Positions 29,464-39,315 of a DNA stretch of 64,000 bases are shown piece after piece. Within the stretch, counting starts at the first letter, position 1. The number at the start of each line of letters is the position of its first letter. The notes under the pieces are model-generated. The model was not told where the DNA came from. It saw nothing but the letters and a program-made list of their open reading frames with translations, and made no database searches. The DNA is from Myxococcota bacterium. GTDB lineage: Bacteria; Myxococcota_A; Polyangia; Palsa-1104; JAEUJZ01. The stretch lies in NCBI GenBank assembly GCA_025057315.1, contig JANWXW010000061.1:1-64000 (forward strand), in the 5' to 3' direction. A program made the translations under genes and the position numbers.

Positions 29464-30750
29464 ATGGCCATGCTCGATGAGGAGCGCCCTGATCAGCCTA
29501 GACGGGCGGTCCTATGTGCTGTGCAAACCCCCGAGATCGACGATACCGCGTTCCACGAGTCCCTGGTGGAGCTGGCTCGCCTCAGCCAGACCCTGGGCCT
29601 TGAGGTGGTGGGCCAGGTTGTGCAGCGGCGTGTGAGCGCGGCTGCAGCGGCCTACCTAGGGCCTGGACGGCTGGAGGACCTGGCCCGTCTGGTGCGGGAG
29701 GGTGGCGCCCCCACGGTGGTGGTGGTGGACCATGAGATCACGCCCTCGCAGGCCCGCAATATCGAGAAGGCCACCGGCGCTGCGGCCGTGCTGGACCGCA
29801 CCGCGCTGATTTTGGAGATCTTCCACCGCCACGCGCGCAGCCGCGCAGCCCGCCTCCAGGTGGAGATTGTGCGCCTGAGCTACATGGCCCCGCGGCTGCG
29901 CGAGTCACTCCAGGGCCGGGACCGCCAGCGGGGCCTATTGGGTGGGCGTGGCCCGGGCGAGTCCCAGCTGGAATTGGACCGGCGCAAGATCCGCGATCGC
30001 ATGGCCGAACTTCGCGCGCAGTTGGCGCAGATCCGGGCCGAGCGCAAGGTCCAGCGGGCCCGACGGCAGGGCCTGCGGCGGGTGGCCCTGTGCGGCTACA
30101 CCAATGCTGGCAAATCGACCCTGTTCCGCGCGCTGACCGGGGCCGATGTCTACATCGCGGACCGGCTCTTTGCCACGCTGGACACGACGGTTCGGGCGCT
30201 CAGCCCAGAGGTACGCCCGCGCATCCTTGTGTCGGACACGATCGGCTTTGTCCGCAACTTGCCGACCAGGCTGGTGGAGTCCTTTCGCTCGACGCTGGAG
30301 GAGGCCACAGAGGCATCTCTGATCCTGCACGTGGTCGATGCCAGCGACAGGGCCTGGCCGTCTCACATGGCCACCACCAACGAGGTCCTTGCTGAGATTG
30401 GCGCCGGTGCGGTGCCACAGATCCTGGTGTTTAACAAGATCGACCGCCTGCCTGGTGGCCTGCCAGAGGAGGTGGTGGCGCGCTACCCCGGTGCGCTGGC
30501 CTTGTCCGCCCTGCGGTCCCAGGATGTACTCCGTCTGCGACAGGCCGTGCTGGCCTTTTTTGAGCGGGACCTCGTCGAGTCGGAGTTGATCCTGCCCTAT
30601 CACCTGCAGCAGCTGCGCGCTGAGGTCTTTGCCACCTGCCAGGTGCTGGCCGAGGAGCCCGAGGAAACGGGTGTGCGCTTTCGGCTGCGGGCCCCGCAGG
30701 GGGTGCTGGATCAGCTGCGTGTCCGGGCCAGTCTACCCCGGCTGGGGTGA
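29464..30750 (+). CDS. hflX: Ribosome-associated GTPase HflX
   Basis: 428 residues. HflX splits or rescues stalled ribosomes. The N-terminal HflX domain contains YLGPGRLEDLARLV and the Gly-rich GGRGPGESQLELDRR; the G domain has GYTNAGKST, DTIGFVRNLP and NKIDRLP. The C-terminal domain is complete. The start is uncertain: GTG 29458, ATG 29464 and ATG 29470 are in frame with no ribosome-binding site. Upstream, 29286-29463 holds no gene; it is G-rich and includes GGGAGACCGGC, which I do not take as a riboswitch. Confidence 0.94.
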   Translation: MAMLDEERPDQPRRAVLCAVQTPEIDDTAFHESLVELARLSQTLGLEVVGQVVQRRVSAAAAAYLGPGRLEDLARLVREGGAPTVVVVDHEITPSQARNIEKATGAAAVLDRTALILEIFHRHARSRAARLQVEIVRLSYMAPRLRESLQGRDRQRGLLGGRGPGESQLELDRRKIRDRMAELRAQLAQIRAERKVQRARRQGLRRVALCGYTNAGKSTLFRALTGADVYIADRLFATLDTTVRALSPEVRPRILVSDTIGFVRNLPTRLVESFRSTLEEATEASLILHVVDASDRAWPSHMATTNEVLAEIGAGAVPQILVFNKIDRLPGGLPEEVVARYPGALALSALRSQDVLRLRQAVLAFFERDLVESELILPYHLQQLRAEVFATCQVLAEEPEETGVRFRLRAPQGVLDQLRVRASLPRLG

Positions 30751-30784
30751 AGATCTGCCGGTTGGGCTGTCAAAAACTCGACAC

Positions 30785-30813
30785 TTGCGCCGGCCTGGAC
30801 CCCATCCTATTGT
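30785..30813 (+). promoter_or_regulatory. Candidate sigma-70-type promoter of ino1
   Basis: TTGCGC (30785-30790) and TATTGT (30808-30813) with a 17-base spacer, giving a leader of about 50 bases before the ATG at 30873. The leader contains the AAAGGAA ribosome-binding site. Confidence 0.45.
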
Positions 30814-30872
30814 GCCGCGTCGCTGGCGCCCTGCATCGTGGGCACCAGAAAGCGCAGTGAAAGGAACGTAGC

Positions 30873-32191
<1,319 letters not shown>

Positions 32192-32192
<1 letters not shown>

Positions 32193-32830
32193 TGCTGCGC
32201 GCCTTGGTTGGGCTGTTCGCCCTTCTGGTCATCCTGCCAGCACCGACCGTCGGGGCGACCCGGAACGTCGGCAAGCAGGTGGCGATGCGCAAGAAGAAAA
32301 GCACCCCAGGGCCCCCGCTGCCGCCACCGGCGTTTGACCTGCGGTCCATCGAGTTGAATAGTAGCCTGGGCACTGCTCAGGTCGTCGTTGAGGTGCGCGG
32401 CACCTCCCGGCCTCCAGAGTCGCGCCTATTTACGTTTAGCGATGCGCGGGGACGGCGCTTTCTGCCCTCCTTGATGCACTGCGAGCCGCAGCCTGTTGGG
32501 CTTGGTCATCCCGCGCCGGGCCAGCTTTCCGCGATGGCGGGTGGGGTGCTGCCCCCACCACCCACCGGGGCCTGGAGGTGCACTTTGGAGGTGCCGCGCA
32601 TCTACCAGCGTGCCCCGCTGGTCGGGATATCTGTCGAGATCCGCGGTCGGGTGCTGCACATCGCCGGGGATCGTGTACAGGCTGCCTGGGCGGAGGCCCG
32701 TGCCGCCACGCCTCTGCCCCCTTCCGAGCGGCCACGCCAGCCTGGGACACCGTGGCCTCCTGCGCGTCGGGCTCCAGATGGCGGAACCGCGCCGGACTCC
32801 GATGCGGTAGACTCGGAGCTTGAGGAGTAG
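32192..32830 (+). CDS. Secreted protein of unknown function
   Basis: 212 residues. Signal peptide MLRALVGLFALLVILPAPTVGA, then a basic stretch (RKKKSTPGPPLPPP), a beta-rich core with two Cys (MHCEPQ, WRCTLE) that may pair, and a Pro/Arg-rich low-complexity tail ending in acidic residues (SDAVDSELEE). No family recognised. Its start overlaps the ino1 stop as TGATG, so it is made together with Ino1. Confidence 0.75.
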
Positions 32831-32837
32831 GCCGACC

Positions 32838-33272
32838 ATGCACGACACCAGGCTGCTTGTCCAGGAGACGAGCCCGTTTTTGCGACGGGTCGGGGTACAG
32901 GTGGAGGAGGCCTCCCCGGCCGAGGTCAGGCTTCACCTGCCTCTCAATCCGGACAACCTTGGCAGCTCAGGCCAACTCCACGCGGGCGCCATCTTCACTC
33001 TAGCCACGGCTGCGGCCACGGTCTTGGCCCAGCTGGCATTCGATCCGACACAGTTTAGTATCATCGACAAAACCGGCGATGTCCGCTTCCGGCGCCCGGC
33101 GCGGGGCGACCTGTGGGCCCGTGCCCAGCTATCCCATCAGGTCTTGGAGGCCACCCTGGAGCGAGGACGTACCGAAGGGCGGGTCGACGTGGCCGTGCCC
33201 GTGTCTCTGTCCGATCAGGCAGGTGAGCGGGTCGCCGACGCCACCGTGACGCTGAGCCTGCGTAGGCTGTAG
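32838..33272 (+). CDS. Hotdog-fold thioesterase (PaaI/DUF4442-like)
   Basis: 144 residues. The active-site helix HAGAIFTLATAAATVLAQL follows the Asn/Gly turn (NPDNLGSSGQLHAG) as in PaaI-type acyl-CoA thioesterases, with strands FSIIDKTGDVRFRRPARGDL and VADATVTLSLRRL after it. Likely cytosolic; substrate unknown. ATG at 32838, GGAG about ten bases upstream; eight bases after the preceding stop. Confidence 0.82.
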   Translation: MHDTRLLVQETSPFLRRVGVQVEEASPAEVRLHLPLNPDNLGSSGQLHAGAIFTLATAAATVLAQLAFDPTQFSIIDKTGDVRFRRPARGDLWARAQLSHQVLEATLERGRTEGRVDVAVPVSLSDQAGERVADATVTLSLRRL

Positions 33273-33316
33273 CGAAATGTTGGACCTGGCGACGGGGCCG
33301 TCGTAGGCTTGCCCCG

Positions 33317-34327
33317 ATGCCTCTGTTCGCCCAGCGTCGGCAGCGCGACGCACATGCGGAACGACAGCGCCGGCGTCCCTTCTCTTGCCGTCTGGGCGGA
33401 ATGGTGTTCTGGGCTCGGGGCAATCGCCGCATCCGACGTGAGGGCAGCGTCAAGGACCTGCAGCAGGCAGGCGACACCATCCGCACGGTCTCCAAGCCTC
33501 ATCCGCCCCCCGGAAGAAGCCTCGGCCCGGGCATGCTGCGGCTGGCGGGTGCTCTGCTCACAGCCCTGGCACTGGCCGGCTCTGTCATCGGAAGTTTGCA
33601 CTGGCTACGTCGGAGCCCGCACTTCGCGTTGCGCACGATCCGGATCAGCCCCACAAACCATGTCCCGCGCGAGGTGCTTCTGCAACGCGCCCAGCTTGCC
33701 CTGGGAGAGAACCTCTTTCGCGTGAACCTAGCCCGGGCAGAGCGGGCCCTGATGGCCGAGCCCTGGATCCGCCGCGCCCGCCTGCGACGCGAGCTGCCTG
33801 ATACCGTGGTTCTGGAGATCGAGGAGCACCAGGCCCGTGCCCTGGTGGCCCTGGGCGCGCTCTACCTGACCAATGCCGATGGGGTGGTCTTTAAGCGAGC
33901 GACACCCGAGGAGGCCCGCGGGCTGCCCGTGGTGACCGGCATTGGGCGGGAGGGTTACATCGCAGACCGTGCGACGGCGCAGGCCCAGATTCGCCAGGCG
34001 CTGGCCGTGCTCGATGTCTTTTGCGCACCTGGGCGGCCCTCCATCGGCGAGGTACACCTCGATCTGCTCGGTGGTGCGACGCTGTACACCGAGACAGGGG
34101 TCGCCATCCGGCTCCGCACAACAGATGCCATCGGCACGCGCCTGGCCAGCTTTGACGCCGTCTGGGCAGAGCTGAACCGCCGCGGAGAGCGTCCGGCTGT
34201 CATTTTTCTGGACAACCGGGCCCACCCAGACCAGGTGACCGTCCGCCTGGAGGACCGTGCTGGCCCTCGGGGCCAGGCCTCTGCTCAGCAGGCTACTCTC
34301 TGGGGGCCAGGTACTCCACCACCGTAG
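33317..34327 (+). CDS. ftsQ: Cell-division protein FtsQ
   Basis: 336 residues. Cytosolic basic N-terminus of about 70 residues, one membrane helix (LRLAGALLTALALAGSVIGSL), POTRA domain (FALRTIRISPTNHVPREVLL, LFRVNLARAERALMAEPWI, ARLRRELPDTVVLEIEEHQ) and the C-terminal FtsQ beta domain (YLTNADGVVFK, TGIGREGY). Recruits FtsL/FtsB at the septum. It stands outside the usual murein/division cluster, behind ino1 and a thioesterase. The first ATG lacks a ribosome-binding site; ATG 33401 is an alternative. Its last 35 bases overlap the convergent pepA. Confidence 0.87.
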   Translation: MPLFAQRRQRDAHAERQRRRPFSCRLGGMVFWARGNRRIRREGSVKDLQQAGDTIRTVSKPHPPPGRSLGPGMLRLAGALLTALALAGSVIGSLHWLRRSPHFALRTIRISPTNHVPREVLLQRAQLALGENLFRVNLARAERALMAEPWIRRARLRRELPDTVVLEIEEHQARALVALGALYLTNADGVVFKRATPEEARGLPVVTGIGREGYIADRATAQAQIRQALAVLDVFCAPGRPSIGEVHLDLLGGATLYTETGVAIRLRTTDAIGTRLASFDAVWAELNRRGERPAVIFLDNRAHPDQVTVRLEDRAGPRGQASAQQATLWGPGTPPP

Positions 34328-35807
34328 CCACGCCGAAGCCCGTGGCTCCCTTGCAGATGTGTCCCCACTCTTTGTCGGTGGCCGCTGGGCCAGCCATGTC
34401 CACGTGCACCCAAGGGGTGTCACCGACGAACTCCTTGAGGAACAGCCCCGCGGTGAGCGCGCCCCCGTAGCGCTCGCCGGTGTTCTTCATGTCGGCGATC
34501 TCGCTCTTGAGCATGTCCTTGAGTCGCTCTGGCAAGGGCAGGTGCCACATCTCCTCGCCAGCGAGCCGAGCCGCTGTGAGCCATCGCTCCACCAAGGATA
34601 GATCATTGCCCATGACGCCAGCGATGTGTGGGCCGAGCGCGACCATGCATGCCCCAGTGAGCGTAGCAAAGTCGAAGATCTCGTCGGGCTTGACCTCCTT
34701 GAGTGCATAGGTGATAGCATCCCCCAGTGTCAGCCGTCCCTCGGCATCGGTGTTGTTGATCTCGACCGTCTTGCCGGCCATGGATCGGAGCACATCGCCC
34801 AGCTTGTAGGCTTTGCCCGAGGGCATGTTTTCCGTGCACGCTGTGATGGCGTGCACTTCGTAGGGGCAGCCCAAGTCGGCCAGCACCGTGATGGCGGAGA
34901 GCACGACCGCCGCGCCGGCCATGTCAATCTTCATGTCCTCCATGGCGTTGGAAGGCTTGAGGGACAGGCCCCCCGAGTCGAAGGTGATCCCCTTGCCGAT
35001 GAGGGCCACCCGCTTGCGCGGTGTGGTCTTGCCGCGGGGCCGGTAGCTGAGGTGGATGAAGCGGGGCTCCTCGTCGGAGCCCTGGGCCACGGCGAGGAAC
35101 ATGCCCATGCCCATCTTCTCGCATTCTCTGGGCCCGAAGATGCGCGCCTCTAGGTGGTGCTCCTTGGCGAGCCGTTGGGCAATCTCGGCCAGCTTGCGCG
35201 GCGTCAACTCGGAGGCCGGCTCATTGACCAGGTCGCGGGCGAGTTGTACTCCTTTTGCCACCTGCTCGCCGCGCTGCACTCCATGGCGAATGGGCTCCAG
35301 GCGGCTCGGCTCGATGTTGTCGGTGGAGACGGCCAGGCACACCTCCTCGACCGACAGCGGGCGCTTGCGCTCGCCCGTCAGGTAGCGATCAAAGACATAT
35401 CCACCCAGAATCGCCCCCTCGGCGAGAAACTGCGCTGCCCGTTCCTGCATCCCGCCCTCCAGGTGAGGGATGACAACCGTGACGTGGCGGGCGTAGATGC
35501 CGTGGGCCGTGCGCACGGCACGCGCGCTCAAGCCGCGTAGGTCACTCGGCTGAAACTCGCGACGAGGCCCGCCGCCGACCAGGAGGATGCGTGCGGGACC
35601 CACCCGACCGTGGCTATGCAGCAGGAGGGTCTGTCCCTTCTTCCCCTTGAACTGTTCCTCGGAAACCAGGCGTCCCAGCAGCCCATCAAGCGCCTGGTCC
35701 AGGCTCTGGAACGCCGTGCCCTCCCGCAGCATGTCTTCGAAGCACGGCAGGGCGCAGACGTCGGTGCGAAGCTGGGCGATGTTTTCGGAGTAAAAGGTAA
35801 ACTTCAT
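34293..35807 (-). CDS. pepA: Leucyl aminopeptidase (cytosol aminopeptidase, M17)
   Basis: 504 residues. Two-zinc aminopeptidase: IGKGITFDSGGLSLKPS with metal-site Lys/Asp, KIDMAGAAVVLSA, and the family signature NTDAEGRLTLGDAI with the bicarbonate-binding Arg. The N-terminal macro-like domain is complete. ATG at 35807 with AGGAGAG eight bases upstream. PepA hexamers also bind DNA and act at cer/Xer sites in E. coli; with xerD in the same window that is worth remembering, though they are 30 kb apart. Its 3' end overlaps ftsQ on the other strand by 35 bases. Confidence 0.95.
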   Translation of the reverse strand: MKFTFYSENIAQLRTDVCALPCFEDMLREGTAFQSLDQALDGLLGRLVSEEQFKGKKGQTLLLHSHGRVGPARILLVGGGPRREFQPSDLRGLSARAVRTAHGIYARHVTVVIPHLEGGMQERAAQFLAEGAILGGYVFDRYLTGERKRPLSVEEVCLAVSTDNIEPSRLEPIRHGVQRGEQVAKGVQLARDLVNEPASELTPRKLAEIAQRLAKEHHLEARIFGPRECEKMGMGMFLAVAQGSDEEPRFIHLSYRPRGKTTPRKRVALIGKGITFDSGGLSLKPSNAMEDMKIDMAGAAVVLSAITVLADLGCPYEVHAITACTENMPSGKAYKLGDVLRSMAGKTVEINNTDAEGRLTLGDAITYALKEVKPDEIFDFATLTGACMVALGPHIAGVMGNDLSLVERWLTAARLAGEEMWHLPLPERLKDMLKSEIADMKNTGERYGGALTAGLFLKEFVGDTPWVHVDMAGPAATDKEWGHICKGATGFGVATVVEYLAPRE

Positions 35808-36001
35808 TACATACTCTCCTGTGGGTCTATGAGCCGCACGCATCATACACGCATTGCCTGTTCAGCGGCTCCGTCCCCTGCAGAGGTGTGCGTTTCCTGC
35901 GCGTCCCTGGCAGCCTGTATGGTGTGCTAGACCCCTTGGAATAAACTGAACATTTGATTAGATATATGCCCTCAGGCCCTGGGCAAAACGATCCTTTGGC
36001 A

Positions 36002-36007
36002 TATAAT
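36002..36007 (+). promoter_or_regulatory. -10 hexamer (TATAAT) in an A+T-rich upstream region
   Basis: The 286-base gap 35808-36093 is by far the most A+T-rich stretch in the window and lies between pepA and the H1-like gene. TATAAT at 36002-36007 is the best -10 for the latter; TTGACG at 36033 and several TA-rich steps are also present. No clear -35 17 bases upstream. The region also must serve pepA on the other strand. Confidence 0.45.
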
Positions 36008-36093
36008 TTAACTTAACTTTGATACATTTCTATTGACGAAGGATCTAACATGAGGAACAGTTGAATAATCCTGAGTTTCGTGAGGAGGGATCC

Positions 36094-36558
36094 ATGGCCA
36101 CGAAGGCGAAAGAGAAGAGGCCGGCCAAGAGGTCGTCTGGGGCGAAGGCCACCGGCGCCAGGAAGGCAGCCGGAACCAAGAAATCTGCGTCGAAAAGTTC
36201 TGTAAAGAAGACCACGGCGAAGAAGCCGGCCACCAAGAAGACCACGGCGAAGAGGCCGGCTGCCAAGAAGACCACGGCGAAGAAGCCGGCTGCCAAGAAG
36301 ACCGCGGCGAAGAGGCCGGCTGCCTCAGCCGCGGCCCAGACCAGCGAGGCGACTCAGGCCTCCGGCGGCACCACCGATTCGCAAATGGCGGCGAAGAAGC
36401 CGGCTGCCAAGAAGACCGTGGCGAAGAAGCCGGCTGCCAAGAAGACCGCGGCGAAGAAGCCGGCTGCCAAGAAGACCACGGCGAAGAGGCCGGCTACCAA
36501 GAAGACCACGGAGCAGACTCCACCCCCGTCGACACCCGGTTCTTCCTTCACCTTCTAG
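36094..36558 (+). CDS. Histone H1-like Lys/Ala/Pro repeat protein
   Basis: 154 residues, about one third Lys. Almost entirely built from a ten-residue unit AKKPAAKKTT/A with R or T variants: four units at about 42-77 and four at 100-139, separated by a neutral Ser/Thr/Gln/Ala linker (AAAQTSEATQASGGTTD). The tail is PPPSTPGSSFTF. Such proteins resemble eukaryotic H1 tails and AlgP/Hc-type bacterial proteins, and condense DNA. Start ATG 36094 has GGAGG seven bases upstream. Likely strongly expressed given the A+T-rich promoter region and good RBS (inference). Confidence 0.88.
   Translation: MATKAKEKRPAKRSSGAKATGARKAAGTKKSASKSSVKKTTAKKPATKKTTAKRPAAKKTTAKKPAAKKTAAKRPAASAAAQTSEATQASGGTTDSQMAAKKPAAKKTVAKKPAAKKTAAKKPAAKKTTAKRPATKKTTEQTPPPSTPGSSFTF
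36217..36510 (+). repeat. 30-bp coding tandem repeat in two blocks
   Basis: Two blocks of 30-bp units (about 36217-36324 and 36391-36510), each unit encoding ten residues, with GCCAAGAAGACC and GCGAAGAAGCCGGCT the invariant halves. Near-identity between units suggests recent expansion; copy number should vary between strains. Confidence 0.85.
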
Positions 36559-36657
36559 GCGATTGGCACCCTGGCCCGAGCTCCGGTTCCAGCGAGGCTG
36601 GGCGGGCAGGTGGACCTGTTTCCGCAGGATGGCTCCCTGGGGGGGGCCGTGCGTGCC

Positions 36658-37560
36658 TCAGGCCGCACGGGCCTCATCGCGCCAACCGGACTCCTCTGCA
36701 GTCAGCAGGTATGCGGGCGGATGGCGCAGGTCCCAGACCAGGCCAATCCATGACAAAAATTTGAGTATATAATAGCTCATATCGATCTCCCACCAGAAGA
36801 ATCCCTGCTTGACGGAGCTCTGGTAGCGATGGTGATTGTTGTGCCATCCTTCGCCCATCGTGAGGAGAGCCAGCCAGAGGTTGTTCCGGCTGTCATCGTC
36901 GGTCGCATAGCGTCTGCTGCCGAATACGTGGCTGAGCGAGTTGATGGTGAAGGTACCATGCCAGAGCAGGACCGTGCTCATGAACCCCCCCCACAGCAAG
37001 GCATGCCACCCTCCCAGCCAGAAGAGCAACCCTGCAGCGGCAATGGGGGGCAGCAAGTGCCATCGGTTCAGCCAGCGAATCTCAGGGAACCGCGCGAAGT
37101 CCTGGACGCGGCGCCAGTCGGTCGGCTCGTACCGCCTGCATAGGATCCAACCGAGGTGGGCCCACCACAGACCACGTTGTCTTGGCGAGTGCACGTCGTT
37201 CGGCTGGTCGCTAAATCGGTGGTGGGCGCGGTGATGGCCGGCCCACCAGAGGGGGCCTTTCTGCAGCGCCGTGGTCCCGAGCAGGGCGAGGAAGAACTGA
37301 AACAGTCGTCCGGTCTTGTAGGATCGGTGGGAAAAATATCGATGATACCCACCGGTGATGGCGAACATCCGCAAATAGTATAGAAATACACACAGCACGA
37401 CGTCGGCCAGGGTGGCCCCGGTGATGAGGACTCCTAGGCTTACGACGTGTACGAAGAAAAACGGGATGCTGCCCAGCCAGTTGATCGAATCTAGCCTTTT
37501 CGCTTCGCGGCAAGGCAAGGGGACCTGGTGGATAGGGCTGGTCAACTCAGAGAGGCGCAT
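36658..37560 (-). CDS. Membrane fatty-acid (acyl-CoA delta-9 type) desaturase
   Basis: 300 residues. The three histidine boxes that bind the di-iron centre are complete: HRYFSH, HRAHH and GEGWHNNHH, with two pairs of membrane helices (GSIPFFFVHVVSLGVLITGA; WHLLPPIAAAGLLFWLGG). Introduces a cis double bond into acyl chains and adjusts membrane fluidity. ATG 37560 is preferred; a GTG at 37587 would add nine residues and run into the Pho box. Divergent from the two-component pair, so its promoter also lies close to that box. Confidence 0.92.
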   Translation of the reverse strand: MRLSELTSPIHQVPLPCREAKRLDSINWLGSIPFFFVHVVSLGVLITGATLADVVLCVFLYYLRMFAITGGYHRYFSHRSYKTGRLFQFFLALLGTTALQKGPLWWAGHHRAHHRFSDQPNDVHSPRQRGLWWAHLGWILCRRYEPTDWRRVQDFARFPEIRWLNRWHLLPPIAAAGLLFWLGGWHALLWGGFMSTVLLWHGTFTINSLSHVFGSRRYATDDDSRNNLWLALLTMGEGWHNNHHRYQSSVKQGFFWWEIDMSYYILKFLSWIGLVWDLRHPPAYLLTAEESGWRDEARAA

Positions 37561-37580
37561 GCCCTTATCGTGCGCTCTCT

Positions 37581-37609
37581 CTGTCACAGAAGTGTCACGG
37601 CGCTGTCAT
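37581..37609 (+). promoter_or_regulatory. Triple Pho box (PhoB-type direct repeats)
   Basis: CTGTCAC (37581-37587), GTGTCAC (37592-37598) and CTGTCAT (37603-37609), each starting exactly 11 bases after the last. This is the spacing and core of PhoB sites (CTGTCAT with 11-bp period). It lies 61 bases before the histidine kinase gene and 21 bases before the desaturase start on the other strand, so autoregulation and possible control of the desaturase are suggested. Confidence 0.65.
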
Positions 37610-37611
37610 AT

Positions 37612-37632
37612 TCCGACCCGGTTGCGGTCGGA
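37612..37632 (+). other. Small hairpin between Pho box and kinase gene
   Basis: TCCGACC (37612-37618) and GGTCGGA (37626-37632) form a 7-bp stem with a 7-base loop directly behind the third Pho repeat. Could be a leader hairpin or an operator; no T tract. Confidence 0.45.
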
Positions 37633-37669
37633 CCTTTGCTAAGCTCCTGCGGGCTCTGTCCTGTGCTCC

Positions 37670-38605
37670 ATGACGAAAGTCTATGACATCCAGCGGAGCA
37701 AGCTGCGCTGGCTCATGGCGCTGGTGATGCTCTTTTCGCTGGTCCCCAGTGCCCTCCTTCTCACGGTGGGCGTCTTGGTACTGGTCTTAGGCCACGCCAC
37801 CAAAGACGTGGTCTTCGGCGTGCTGATCCTCGGCCTGGCAAGCACTCTGCTCGGCGGGGTGGTGGCCACCGTGCTGTATGTCCGACGCGAGACGACGGTG
37901 GCCCGCCTCCAGACCGAATTTGTCAGCAAGGTGTCCCACGACCTGCGCACGCCGCTTACCAGCATCCGCCTCTTTGTCGAGACGCTGCAGGAGGGCCGCC
38001 TGCGCGACCCGGACAAGGTGCAGCAGGCGCTGGATGTCATCGCCATGGAGACCTCGCGCCTGTCGGCCATGATCAACCGCCTGCTGGGCTGGGCGCGCAT
38101 GGAGGCCGGGCGGAGGATCTATCGTATGGAACTGGAGTCGCCGCACAGGGTCGTCGAGACCGCGCTCGCCGCGTTCGAGCCCCAGCGTCTGACTGCCGAC
38201 GTGACTCTGGAAAAGCAGGTGGAGCCGGACCTGCCACTGGTCCGCATCGATCTCCATGCAATGAGCGAAGCACTTCTTAACCTCTTGCAGAATGCCTTTC
38301 ATTACACAGGTCCCCAAAAGCACATCCGCGTGTCATGTCGACGCTACGGCAAACAGGTGGCGATTGCCGTGGCTGACAATGGGCCTGGCATTGCCAAGAA
38401 GGACCAAAAGAGGATCTTTGAGAAGTTCTACCGCGTCGCGCGCGACGATGCTCCGCTGCAGGTACAGGGCAGCGGGCTGGGACTGGCCATGGTGCACCAC
38501 ATCGTGCGTGCCCACGGCGGCCTGACTCGGGTCGAGAGCGAGCTCGGCCGCGGTGCTACTTTCACGATCTATCTACCGGCGGCAGCGCCGGCGGAGGGCC
38601 GGTAG
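37670..38605 (+). CDS. PhoR-like sensor histidine kinase
   Basis: 311 residues. Two membrane helices (LRWLMALVMLFSLVPSALLL; VVFGVLILGLASTLLGGVVA) with almost no periplasmic loop, then the dimerisation/phosphoacceptor helix VSHDLRTPLTS and the ATPase domain with N box LLNLLQNAFHYT, G1 DNGPGI, FEKFYR, and G2 GSGLGLAMV. No PAS or HAMP domain. The lack of a sensory loop fits PhoR, which senses through the Pst transporter, and the Pho box in front supports that role, but no pst or phoU gene is in the window. The regulator gene starts one base after its stop. Confidence 0.88.
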   Translation: MTKVYDIQRSKLRWLMALVMLFSLVPSALLLTVGVLVLVLGHATKDVVFGVLILGLASTLLGGVVATVLYVRRETTVARLQTEFVSKVSHDLRTPLTSIRLFVETLQEGRLRDPDKVQQALDVIAMETSRLSAMINRLLGWARMEAGRRIYRMELESPHRVVETALAAFEPQRLTADVTLEKQVEPDLPLVRIDLHAMSEALLNLLQNAFHYTGPQKHIRVSCRRYGKQVAIAVADNGPGIAKKDQKRIFEKFYRVARDDAPLQVQGSGLGLAMVHHIVRAHGGLTRVESELGRGATFTIYLPAAAPAEGR

Positions 38606-38606
38606 C

Positions 38607-39290
38607 ATGGCGGAAACCATCCTCATCGTCGAAGACGACCCCTCCATTCGCAAGGGCCTGCAGCTGAACCTGCAGGTCGAGGGCTATCGTGTCCTCAGCG
38701 CCACCGATGGCCAGGAGGGCCTGCGTCTGTGCATGGCCGAGGCGCCAGATCTGGTGCTGCTCGATCTGATGCTGCCACGGCTGAGCGGCATCGAGCTTAT
38801 CCAGCGCCTGCGCCAGAACAACGAGAAGCTGCCGGTGCTGGTGCTGTCCGCCAAGGACCAGGAGGCGGACAAGGTGCTGGCGTTGTCTTTGGGAGCAGAC
38901 GACTACATCACCAAGCCCTTCGGTCTGGCCGAGTTGCTGGCCCGAGTGCGGGCCGCGCTGCGGCGGGAGCGTCGGCAACGCCGTGAGCAGGCTGCCACCC
39001 ACGGTTCGCGCATTCAGCTGGACCTGGCCGGACGGCGCCTCTTTATCGATGGGATTGAGGTCGAGACAACAGCTCGGGAATTTGATCTGCTGCGTTTCTT
39101 CATCCAGCATCCAGGGCAGGTCTTTAGCCGAGAGCAGCTGATGCGCCGCATCTGGGGCGAGGATTACTACGGCACGCCGCGAACCGTGGACAACTTCATC
39201 GCCCGGCTGCGGAGTAAGATCGAGCGCAACCCCGACCAGCCAGTGCATCTGGAAACCATCCGCGGCGTCGGCTATCGCTACAACGCATGA
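38607..39290 (+). CDS. OmpR/PhoB-family response regulator
   Basis: 227 residues. Receiver: acidic pocket ILIVEDDPS, phosphoacceptor Asp in LVLLDLMLP, Lys in ITKPF. The C-terminal winged helix ends REQLMRRIWGEDYYGTPRTVDNFIARLRSKIE, GVGYRY, as in PhoB. With the triple Pho box ahead of the operon it is the likely binder of that site. RBS GGAGGG about nine bases upstream. Confidence 0.92.
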   Translation: MAETILIVEDDPSIRKGLQLNLQVEGYRVLSATDGQEGLRLCMAEAPDLVLLDLMLPRLSGIELIQRLRQNNEKLPVLVLSAKDQEADKVLALSLGADDYITKPFGLAELLARVRAALRRERRQRREQAATHGSRIQLDLAGRRLFIDGIEVETTAREFDLLRFFIQHPGQVFSREQLMRRIWGEDYYGTPRTVDNFIARLRSKIERNPDQPVHLETIRGVGYRYNA

Positions 39291-39315
39291 CCCCGTCTGG
39301 GTAGGGCTGCTATGC

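Noticed and set aside
35996..36015. TTGGCATATAATTTAACTT as a sigma-54 promoter
   Set aside because: The -12 GC is missing and spacing to any TTGC is wrong; TATAAT is the simpler reading.
36217..36510. Regular 30-bp repeats that could suggest CRISPR
   Set aside because: They are in-frame codons of the H1-like protein, contiguous without unique spacers, and no cas gene is near.
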